Shown in pieces: positions 1 to 5,735 of a stretch of 6,207 nt of DNA. The position numbers and the translations under genes are program-made. A model generated the notes under the pieces. The model saw only the letters and a list, made by a program, of their open reading frames with translations. It made no database searches and had not been told where the DNA came from. Positions within the stretch are counted from its first letter, which is position 1. Each line of letters opens with the position of its first letter. This DNA is from Acetobacteraceae bacterium. Its GTDB lineage: Bacteria > Pseudomonadota > Alphaproteobacteria > Acetobacterales > Acetobacteraceae. The stretch is taken from assembly GCA_027306955.1 (NCBI GenBank), contig DAHUXX010000121.1:1-6207 (forward strand), read 5' to 3'.

Positions 1-19
1 CGAAGAAGACAGGTGACTT

Positions 20-25
20 GGGGAG
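20..25 (+). promoter_or_regulatory. Ribosome binding site for the phasin-like gene
   Basis: GGGGAG lies 7 bases before ATG 33. It decides the start in favour of this ATG over the in-frame TTG at 18, which overlaps the site itself. Confidence 0.6.
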
Positions 26-32
26 TACGGTC

Positions 33-425
33 ATGGCAACCACGACATCGTTCGCAGGCGCTGGAACTGACACGATCGAGGCGGCTCAGCGTGGATTCGC
101 CGCCCTTGGCGCAGCGCAAGAGATGACGTTGAAGGCTTGGATGCGCGCCGCGACACGCCAGGCGGAGCTCACCCGCGAGACCCTGGCGGACTGCGCGGCA
201 GCGGCAGCTGGTATGCACCTGCCGACGGGCGCGGAGGACGGGCAGGAGCAGGTCCGGCGCGCCAGCCTGGCGACGGAGACCTGGTTTCGCACCTGGCGTT
301 CCATCGCCGAGGATCTGCGCCACGACCTGTTCGAGGCGGCGGACACGATGATGGCGGGCGTCGCGCTGCCACCACTGGCCCCGCTGGCTCCGCGCGCCGC
401 GCAGAAGCCGAAATCCAGCCATTGA
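33..425 (+). CDS. Phasin-like small helical protein
   Basis: This 130-residue protein is predicted to be soluble and almost entirely helical. It is rich in Ala, Glu, Gln and Arg, with no signal peptide or membrane segment. The stretch from about residue 9 to 105 has the amphipathic pattern with scattered aromatics (Phe, Trp) seen in phasins, which coat polyhydroxyalkanoate granules, and the length fits that family (about 110-190 aa). The tail is Pro/Ala-rich and ends in basic residues (QKPKSSH). I chose ATG 33 because GGGGAG at 20-25 lies 7 bases upstream; the in-frame TTG at 18 has no such site. A Crp/Fnr regulator follows after 46 bases on the same strand, so the two may be co-transcribed. 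The assignment rests on overall composition and pattern. No catalytic motif exists to confirm it, and an unrelated helical protein is possible. Confidence 0.55.
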   Translation: MATTTSFAGAGTDTIEAAQRGFAALGAAQEMTLKAWMRAATRQAELTRETLADCAAAAAGMHLPTGAEDGQEQVRRASLATETWFRTWRSIAEDLRHDLFEAADTMMAGVALPPLAPLAPRAAQKPKSSH

Positions 426-471
426 GCGTGCCGCGGTCAGGCCGGCGCCACGGGAGAGAAGAGAGATTCCG

Positions 472-1368
472 ATGACCGGCCGCCGCGACGCCACCCCCCG
501 CCTCGCCATCGCCGCGAAACCGGTCCTGGCGCACCCCGGGCATGACGGCGCGAGCCGGGATCTGCTCACCACGGCGGAACGCCAGCGCCTGGCGCCCATC
601 GCCTCGCTGGTGCGCGTCGAGCGCGGCGCCACCCTGTTCCGCCAGGGCGCGGAGGCTGCCGCGATCTACGACATCGCGGACGGCGTGCTGAAAAGCACTG
701 TGCTGCGTCCGGACGGCACGCGCGCCATCCTCGGCTTCTTCTTCCCGCAGGACATCGTGGGTCTGGCCGAGAACGGCCTCTACGTCACCACCGTGCAGGC
801 GGTGACCGCCGGCGTGCTCTACCGCATGCCGCTTCCCGCGCTGGAGCGGCTGCTCAAGCGCGACAGCGAGCTCGACCACCAGTTCCTCATCAAGGCCTGC
901 CACGAGCTGCGCCGCGCCCAGCTCCACGAGCTCACGCTCGGCATCGCGCACGCCGATATCCGCGTCGCACGCTTCCTCGACCTGATGCGCCAGATGCAGC
1001 CGAACCCCGCGGCCTCCTCGCTCATCGACCTCCCGATGTCGCGCGCCGACATCGCCGAATATCTCGGCCTCACGCCGGAGACCGTGAGCCGCGCCTTCGC
1101 GCGCCTGCGCCGGACGCTGGCGATCGCCTGCCCCAACCCGCATCTGGTGCGAGTGCTCGACGAGGAGCGGTTCCGCGCCATGGCCGAGGCCGGCACCATT
1201 CCGCCACCGGCGCGCCAGGCCGGCACCGCGGACCGGCCGCCGCGCTCGCCACGTCCCGCCGCCCGCCTACCCGTCGCGCCGCACGGCGCTGTCGTGCCGG
1301 CGATGCAGCACCAGCCAGGAGAACAGGCTGAGCACCGCGAAGATCGCCGCGCCGGCGACGGAGAGTAG
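472..1368 (+). CDS. Crp/Fnr-family transcriptional regulator with an overlong tail
   Basis: This 298-residue regulator has a cyclic-nucleotide-binding-type beta-barrel (about residues 30-125), a long dimerisation helix (about 130-177) and a C-terminal winged helix-turn-helix (about 184-235). The recognition helix reads E203-T-V-S206-R207, the E-xx-S-R pattern by which FNR and FixK read TTGAT half-sites. The FNR-type N-terminal cysteine cluster is absent; the only cysteines are in the dimer helix and near the end of the HTH domain. The cAMP-contacting pattern of CRP (GE and RS in the barrel) is not conserved in the equivalent segment, residues 94-110. The ligand is therefore unknown. The start has GAGAG at 461-465, 6 bases upstream. 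Family members usually end near residue 240. Here a Pro/Arg-rich, low-complexity tail of about 55 residues continues, its last third antisense to a permease pseudogene. It probably regulates its neighbour or distant genes; I saw no TTGAT-N4-ATCAA box in the window. Confidence 0.9.
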   Translation: MTGRRDATPRLAIAAKPVLAHPGHDGASRDLLTTAERQRLAPIASLVRVERGATLFRQGAEAAAIYDIADGVLKSTVLRPDGTRAILGFFFPQDIVGLAENGLYVTTVQAVTAGVLYRMPLPALERLLKRDSELDHQFLIKACHELRRAQLHELTLGIAHADIRVARFLDLMRQMQPNPAASSLIDLPMSRADIAEYLGLTPETVSRAFARLRRTLAIACPNPHLVRVLDEERFRAMAEAGTIPPPARQAGTADRPPRSPRPAARLPVAPHGAVVPAMQHQPGEQAEHREDRRAGDGE

Positions 1369-1679
1369 GAACAGCGCCGCGTACATGCGCGGAATGTCGA
1401 GCCGGTGGCTGCTCTCCAGGATGCGATGGGCGAGCCCGGACCCACCCGCCGCGGTGCCGGCTGCGAACTCCGCCACCAGCGCCTCCAGCGCCATGCCGAG
1501 CGTCACCATCAGCGAGGCGAACAGCACCCCGCGTCGCGAAAGAGCGGCGCCGCGATCACGATCGGCCCCGGCAGGATAGAGGCCGGCACATGGAACAGCC
1601 CGACCAGCGCCTGCCACAGCACCAGCCCCGCAAGGCCGAGGATCGCGGGCGGGCCCGCCTCGCGCAGCGCCGCCCTCAT
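1267..1679 (-). pseudogene. Broken ABC permease, NitT/TauT (SsuC/TauC) type
   Basis: Reading leftward from ATG 1679, the first ~50 residues are a normal permease N-terminus: a hydrophobic segment (AILGLAGLVLWQALVGLF) followed by the family pattern ILPGP. A one-base loss near 1531-1535 then shifts the frame, and the original frame stops at 1509. The shifted frame resumes with LFASLMVTLGMALEALV and then jumps, at about 1471-1480, straight to the C-terminal part AEFAAG...GLAHRILESSHRLD, the final hydrophobic helix and a basic tail ending at 1267. Intact members have about 250-280 residues; here only about 135 codons remain. The missing central part should contain most membrane helices and the EAA loop that docks the ATPase. 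The start overlaps the ATPase stop (ATGA). The last 102 bases lie opposite the regulator's tail. Non-functional with high confidence; the substrate class is not readable. Confidence 0.88.
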
Positions 1680-2037
1680 CGCTCCTCTGCCATGGCGCGG
1701 CACAGCGCCGCGGAGACCCGCCGCCACGCCTCGGCATAAACGCTGCCTGTACGGAACGATTCGTCGCGCGGATACGGTGCCTCGATCGCCACGTCCTCGA
1801 TGATCCGCCCGTGCCTCCCGCCTCGCCCGCTCACGCGACGCACCCCTCGTTCGGCTCCGCCAGTCCCGCGATCAGCCGCGGCGCCGTCGTCTTGCCGCAG
1901 CCGGAAGGGCCGGGGATGGACCGGAAATCGCCCCGTCGCAGCGTCAGCTCGAGCCCGGCGAGCGCCACCGTTCTGTTCTTGAAACGTTTTCCGATACCAT
2001 CGAGCCGCACCAGCTTCGGGCTCGCCGCCGCACTCAT
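1676..2037 (-). pseudogene. Broken ABC transporter ATPase, NitT/TauT (SsuB/TauB) type
   Basis: From ATG 2037 the first ~65 codons give a normal ATPase start (KLVRLDGIGKRF) and an intact Walker A (GPSGCGKTT) followed by RLIAGLAEPNEG. This frame ends at TGA 1831-1833. The C-terminal end survives in another frame, from about 1815 to 1676: GRIIEDVAIEAPYPRDESFR and a final helix ending MAEER. The break lies around 1815-1850. The Q-loop, LSGGQ signature, Walker B and H-loop are all gone, which is roughly 140-150 residues of a usual ~260. Substitutions within the remaining N-terminus also look degenerate: proline two residues before Walker A, and TTAPRL where TTLLRL is usual. It starts inside the binding-protein stop (ATGA, 2034-2037) and ends inside the permease start (ATGA, 1676-1679), so the operon architecture is intact although the gene is dead. 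Confidence 0.88.
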
Positions 2038-2595
2038 CCGGGCCGCATCGCAAGCCGATAGCCGCGGTCGACGAACGCGAGCGTATAGGCGCGCCTGTCG
2101 TCGAGCGTCTTCGCATGGACCCGTGCCTCGACATTGACGCGGAAGAAATCCCGCCAGCGCGCCTCGGTCATTGCCCCGATCCCGAGCTTGAGGCTGTCGG
2201 CGGAATCCACCAGCCCGTATTGCTTCATCAGCCGGATCGCCGCCGCCATCGCGTCGGGTGCGTGATGCGCTCGACCTCCCAGGCCTCGGAGGTGACGAAC
2301 CCCTGGACCACCGCCTTGGGGTCGGCGAGGAACGGCGCCAACGAGACGTTATACGGCCGGATCTGCTCCTCGCCGAACCCGTGCTTCGCCTTGAGGTACG
2401 GGCAGAACCCGGCGCGTCCGGCGAGCGAGATCATGATCGGCTTGCCCTTCATCTCGGCGATCGTGTCCCGCCCCCGCCGGGATGCGCGATCAGGCATTCC
2501 GGATCCTTCTGGAAACAGGCGGCAACGGTTGCGACGGGGATGGCGAGCATCGCGAGGCCCGATCCGGCCAGCTGCAAGGCGTCGCGGCGGCGCAT
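2034..2595 (-). pseudogene. Broken NMT1/THI5-like periplasmic substrate-binding protein
   Basis: ATG 2595 has GGAG (2602-2605 on the complement) 6 bases upstream and begins a twin-arginine-like signal (MRRRDALQLAGSGLAMLAIP). With no mature N-terminal domain it jumps directly to VATVAACFQKDPECLIAHPG, which in family members lies about 85-90 residues further in. A one-base loss in a G-rich tract (about 2467-2476) shifts the frame to DTIAEMKGKPIMIS...RPYNVSLAPFLADPKAVVQGFVTSEAWEVER. At about 2252-2272 a second large gap plus frame change leads to AMAAAIRLMKQYGLVDS...LKLGIGAM...RRAYTLAFVD, ending at 2034. About 185 codons remain of a usual ~330. Relatives import nitrate, sulfonates or thiamine/riboflavin precursors; the ligand here is unknown. 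It was the first gene of the dead operon. Confidence 0.88.
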
Positions 2596-2662
2596 CCTTC
2601 TCTCCAGTGGCCGGGGGGGCGTGGACGAACGCGCGCAACCCATCGCGCCGTGTGGGGGAGGC

Positions 2663-2683
2663 ACCCGGCTCATGCATCCGGGT
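2663..2683. promoter_or_regulatory. Dyad, possible operator upstream of the sugar transporter
   Basis: ACCCGG (2663-2668) and CCGGGT (2678-2683) are perfect inverted arms separated by 9 bases. The palindrome ATGCAT (2672-2677) lies in the spacer. The dyad ends 12 bases before the proposed -35 box, where an activator or repressor could act. Six-base GC-rich arms arise readily by chance in this genome, so this is only a candidate. Confidence 0.3.
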
Positions 2684-2695
2684 CCGGCCACCGCC

Positions 2696-2723
2696 TTGCA
2701 GCCGTCGATGGTAACGCTACACT
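2696..2723 (+). promoter_or_regulatory. Candidate sigma70-type promoter for the sugar transporter operon
   Basis: TTGCAG (2696-2701) and TACACT (2718-2723) are separated by 16 bases. The -10 box matches the consensus TATAAT at 4 of 6 positions and the -35 box at 3 of 6. Transcription would begin near 2730, giving a leader of about 50 bases before ATG 2779. This is the least GC-rich patch in the 183-base gap between the dead operon and the sugar transporter, which supports the placement. The rest of the gap (2596-2662) shows nothing I can name; any promoter for the leftward pseudo-operon would lie there. Confidence 0.4.
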
Positions 2724-2762
2724 TGGCGGCAGCGGCGAACCTGCGTTAGGAATTCGCCCAAC

Positions 2763-2770
2763 AGGGAGGA
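2763..2770 (+). promoter_or_regulatory. Strong ribosome binding site for the sugar-binding protein
   Basis: AGGGAGGA lies 8 bases before ATG 2779. It fixes the start there although the frame is open upstream to about 2482. Strong initiation fits the high level usually needed for the binding protein relative to the membrane subunits. Confidence 0.8.
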
Positions 2771-2778
2771 ACCAGGAC

Positions 2779-3882
2779 ATGACGGAATCCGACTCCAAGG
2801 GTGCGGACGCTCGGACCATCGAGGCGGTCGCCGCGCGCCTGCCGCGCCGGGCCATGATGCACGGCATCTCGGTTGCCGGCGCCGCGGGCCTGCTCGCGAG
2901 CATGGCCGGGACGGCCAGGGCCGCCGGCGCCGAACCCTTCCCGGCCCATCCCAAGTGGCGCTTCGTGTTCGTCAACCACGTGACCACCAACCCGTTCTTC
3001 GTGCCCTGCCAGTACGGCATCCATGATGCCTGCGCGCTCCTCGGCTGCGACTACCAGTGGACGGGCTCCGAGACCTCCGATGTCGGCCAAATGGTCAACT
3101 CCATGAACGCCGCCATCGCCGCCAAGGCGGATGCAATCGCGGTCGCCATCGTCGACCCCAAGGGCTTCGACAAGCCCACCGCCCGCGCTCTCGAGGCCGG
3201 CATCCCGGTGTGGAGCTACAACGCCGACGCCCCTCCCGGCAGCCCGAACAAGCGCCTCGCCTATGTCGGCCAGGACCTGTTCCTCTCCGGCGAGATGATG
3301 GGCCAGAAGATCGTGGAACTGGTGGGCGAGGGCAAGGTCGCGCTGTTCATCGCCACGCCCGGCCAGCTCAACCTTCAGCCGCGCGTCGACGGCGCCATGG
3401 CCGCGATCAAGAAGTCCGGCGCGAAGATCGAGGCCAGGATGATCGCGACCGACCCAACGGTGAACGTCGCGCTGTCCAAGATCCGCGCCTACTACCTGGG
3501 CAACGAGGACGTGAAGGGCATGTTCGGCACCGGCGGCGGCGACACGATGAACGTGGGCCTCATCATGCGCCAGTACGATCTGCCGAAGAAGGGCATCCAT
3601 GGCGGCGGCTTCGACCTGCAGCCGCGCACGCTGCAGGCGATTCACGACGGGTTCCTCGACTTCGCCATCGACCAGCAGCCCTACCTGCAGGGCTTCTACA
3701 CGGTGATGGAGATGTTCGCCTACAAGGTCTCGGGCGGCCTCGTTGGCGCGGCCGACATCAACACCGGCCTCAAATTCGTCACCAAGGGGACGGTGGATCC
3801 GTATCTCAGCGTCAAGACCCGCTACGAGGGCAGCTCCGCCACCCCGATGATCGTGCCGCGCAGCGGCCCGATCAGCGGCTGA
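2779..3882 (+). CDS. Sugar ABC transporter substrate-binding protein (RbsB/FrcB-like)
   Basis: This 367-residue periplasmic binding protein belongs to the ribose/galactose-type family (Peripla_BP_4 fold). The N-terminus carries a twin-arginine-like signal: PRRAMMHG at 22-29, a hydrophobic stretch of Ala/Gly/Leu, then ARA-A at about 46-49 as the likely cleavage site. This suggests export in folded form by Tat. The mature protein starts its first beta strand at WRFVFVNHVTTNPFF (60-74), the position where this family contacts ligand. Later segments (DAIAVAIVDP, GIPVWSYNADAP, RLAYVGQD, FGTGGGDT, FAIDQQPYLQG) follow the order of a two-lobed sugar binder. It is the first gene of a three-gene operon; the permease follows after 22 bases. 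By relatives the ligand is a monosaccharide or polyol such as fructose, ribose or inositol. The binding residues do not let me choose. Confidence 0.9.
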   Translation: MTESDSKGADARTIEAVAARLPRRAMMHGISVAGAAGLLASMAGTARAAGAEPFPAHPKWRFVFVNHVTTNPFFVPCQYGIHDACALLGCDYQWTGSETSDVGQMVNSMNAAIAAKADAIAVAIVDPKGFDKPTARALEAGIPVWSYNADAPPGSPNKRLAYVGQDLFLSGEMMGQKIVELVGEGKVALFIATPGQLNLQPRVDGAMAAIKKSGAKIEARMIATDPTVNVALSKIRAYYLGNEDVKGMFGTGGGDTMNVGLIMRQYDLPKKGIHGGGFDLQPRTLQAIHDGFLDFAIDQQPYLQGFYTVMEMFAYKVSGGLVGAADINTGLKFVTKGTVDPYLSVKTRYEGSSATPMIVPRSGPISG

Positions 3883-3904
3883 CCCCGATCGGCGGCCGAC
3901 ACCG

Positions 3905-4915
3905 GTGCAGCAACGCAACGATCCGGCGCGGGCGGGAAACCTCCCCCCGCGCCGGAGCCTGTCCTCGCGCCTCATGGACCTCGCGCTGAGGCCGGAGGCG
4001 AGCGTCGTCCTCGTCGCCCTCGTGCTCGTCGTCTATTTCGAGATGACGGCCAACAACTTCCTCACCGACGCCAACCTCCAGACGCTGTCGCAGTTCGTCG
4101 CCGCCCCGGTAATCCTGGCCTGCGGCGAGATCATGCTGCTGATCTGCCGCGAGATCGACCTTTCGGTGGGGCAGGTCTTCGCGCTCGCCCCGTTCGTCAT
4201 GGAGAAGGCATACAACGCCGGCCTCCCCGTCGTCGGCGCGATCGTCGCGGCGCTCATCGTATGCGCCCTCGTGGGCCTGGTGATCGGCCTCATCACCGTG
4301 CACCTCAACGTGCCGAGCTTCATCACCACGCTCGGCATGTTCTTCCTCATCACCGGCATCACGCTCACCATCTCGCGCGGCTTCCCCGCCGACACACCGA
4401 ACGCCGGCGTGCTCAACAACATCCTCGGCGGCTGGGGCTATGCGGAGTTTCTCTGGGCGCTGGGCCTCGTCGCGGTGATGCACACGGTGCTCCGGCACAC
4501 GCGCTGGGGCCTGCACACCATCGCGACCGGCGGCAACGCCATCGCCGCGGCGGAAGCCGGCATCAACATCGACCGCATCAAGATCGGCAACTTCATCATC
4601 ACCAGCACGCTCGGCGGCTTCTGTGGCATCCTGGAAGCGTTCCGCATCGGCTCGACCGACCCGCTCGCCGGCGGCAGCAACATCATGTTCCTGGGCGTTG
4701 CCTCCGGCGTCATCGGTGGCACGGCCATCGCGGGCGGCACGGGCACCATCATCGGCGGCCTGGTCGGCGGCATCGTGCTCGGCATCCTGCAGGACGGGTT
4801 CACGCTGCAGGGCATCAATGCGTTCATGTTCGACACCATCATCGGCGGCGCGATCCTGCTGGCGATGATCGCCAACATCCAGATGGCGCGCTGGCGTGGG
4901 ATGCGCCCGCAATGA
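3905..4915 (+). CDS. Sugar ABC transporter permease (RbsC/FrcC-like)
   Basis: This 336-residue inner-membrane protein is of the BPD_transp_2 class, which forms the sugar channel as a dimer. The first membrane helix is at about 34-48, followed by many further hydrophobic segments. Family hallmarks are EIDLSVG (83-89), the loop after an early helix; VPSFITTLG; and TGGN...AAEAGI (208-220), the cytoplasmic stretch that meets the ATPase. FRIGSTDP and the glycine-rich IGG repeats near the C-terminus are also typical. The start is uncertain. GTG 3905 gives a basic 30-residue leader like that of relatives but has no clear Shine-Dalgarno site; ATG 3974, just before the first helix, has none either. 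The stop overlaps the ATPase start (ATGA), implying coupled translation. Subunit ratio and function depend on the flanking binding protein and ATPase. Confidence 0.92.
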   Translation: MQQRNDPARAGNLPPRRSLSSRLMDLALRPEASVVLVALVLVVYFEMTANNFLTDANLQTLSQFVAAPVILACGEIMLLICREIDLSVGQVFALAPFVMEKAYNAGLPVVGAIVAALIVCALVGLVIGLITVHLNVPSFITTLGMFFLITGITLTISRGFPADTPNAGVLNNILGGWGYAEFLWALGLVAVMHTVLRHTRWGLHTIATGGNAIAAAEAGINIDRIKIGNFIITSTLGGFCGILEAFRIGSTDPLAGGSNIMFLGVASGVIGGTAIAGGTGTIIGGLVGGIVLGILQDGFTLQGINAFMFDTIIGGAILLAMIANIQMARWRGMRPQ

Positions 4916-5703
4916 CCTCCCCCAAACCTCACACGCACCACACGCACGGTTCGGAGGCGCTGCGCGCCGATGGCATCGTCAAGCGCTTCGGCTCGGTCGA
5001 GGCGCTGTCCGGGGTCGGGATGCACGTGAGCTTCGGCGAGATGCTCGGGATCCTGGGAGACAACGGCGCCGGCAAGTCGACGCTGCTCAAGATCCTCACC
5101 GGCTTCCACCAGCCCGATGCCGGAACGATTCACGTGAATGGCCAGCAGCAGACGCTGAACTCGGTCGACCGCGCCCGCTCGCTGGGCATCGAGTGCGTCT
5201 ACCAGGATCTCGCGCTCGTCAACGGTCTGTCCATCTACCACAACATGTTCCTCAACCGGGAACTGGTGCGGTCGGGACCGTTCCGCCTGCTCAACCACAG
5301 GGCGATGCGCCAGCGGGCGATGGACGCGCTCGCCGATATCGGCGTCAACATCCCGAACGTGGACCAGGAAGTCGGCCGCCTCTCCGGCGGCCAGCGCCAG
5401 GCAATCGCGGTCGCCCGCGCGGTGCATTCGGACGCCAGGATCCTCCTCCTCGACGAACCGCTCGCGGCGATGGGTGCCCGCGAGGCGGGCCAGATCATAT
5501 CACTGATCGAGCGCCTCAAGGCGCGCGGCGACATCGCCATCGTCATGATCGCGCACAACTACGCGCAGACGCTGGAGGTCTGCGACCGCGTGATGCTGAT
5601 GCAGCACGGCACCGTGACCTACGAGAGCCACGCCGCCGAGACCTCGCCCGCGGAACTGCTGGAAATCGTCCGCCGCGAATACCGCGAGATGCGCGGCGGC
5701 TGA
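4912..5703 (+). CDS. Sugar ABC transporter ATPase, single domain (FrcA-like)
   Basis: This 263-residue protein powers the importer by ATP hydrolysis on the cytoplasmic face. All nucleotide-binding motifs are present: Walker A GDNGAGKST (49-57), Q-loop Gln98 in VYQDLAL, signature LSGGQRQ (157-163), Walker B ILLLDEP (177-183) and switch His215 in MIAHN. The length means one ATPase domain per chain, as in FrcA, unlike RbsA/MglA/XylG, which fuse two (about 500 aa). A functional importer would therefore use two copies. The start overlaps the permease stop by four bases. The extreme N-terminus is His-rich (PHTHHTHG, 6-13), an oddity preceding the domain, whose role if any is unknown. It is the last gene of the operon; no kinase follows, and the next gene is convergent. 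Confidence 0.93.
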   Translation: MTSPKPHTHHTHGSEALRADGIVKRFGSVEALSGVGMHVSFGEMLGILGDNGAGKSTLLKILTGFHQPDAGTIHVNGQQQTLNSVDRARSLGIECVYQDLALVNGLSIYHNMFLNRELVRSGPFRLLNHRAMRQRAMDALADIGVNIPNVDQEVGRLSGGQRQAIAVARAVHSDARILLLDEPLAAMGAREAGQIISLIERLKARGDIAIVMIAHNYAQTLEVCDRVMLMQHGTVTYESHAAETSPAELLEIVRREYREMRGG

Positions 5704-5725
5704 CCGCGGCCACGGGCCTCAGCCG
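5697..5725. terminator. Possible bidirectional stem-loop between convergent genes
   Basis: CGGCTGA (5697-5703, including the ATPase stop codon) and TCAGCCG (5719-5725) form a perfect 7-base stem with a 15-base loop. It sits in the 32-base gap between the converging ATPase and acyl-CoA synthetase genes, where a shared terminator is expected. There is no T-tract on either side, so it is not a classic intrinsic terminator, and in GC-rich DNA a stem this short may be chance. Confidence 0.35.
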
Positions 5726-5735
5726 GCGGCGGCGT

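Noticed and set aside
1..32. End of an upstream gene at TGA 14-16
   Set aside because: Only four codons precede it in the window, too few to support a call.
1267..2595. The three minus-strand fragments as functional short proteins
   Set aside because: The frames change within each gene and essential motifs (ATPase signature and Walker B, permease core, binding-protein lobe) are absent, so decay explains them better than a new compact system.
2482..2778. Upstream extension of the sugar-binding protein
   Set aside because: It would bury the signal peptide about 100 residues inside. The strong ribosome site at 2763-2770 fixes the start at 2779.
2746..3975. Long open frame on the minus strand opposite the sugar-binding protein gene
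   Set aside because: It has no recognisable domain, its Arg/Gly/Asp-rich composition is that of an antisense shadow in GC-rich DNA, and it mirrors a well-supported gene.
4261..4911. In-frame upstream extension of the ATPase through the permease gene
   Set aside because: The extension is His/Arg-rich nonsense overlapping the permease. ATG 4912 gives a normal-length ATPase with an ATGA overlap.
3872..4912. Long minus-strand open frame opposite the permease gene
   Set aside because: It is a shadow: extreme Asp/Glu/Arg/Ala composition, no hydrophobic core or motif, and it lies opposite a clear membrane protein.
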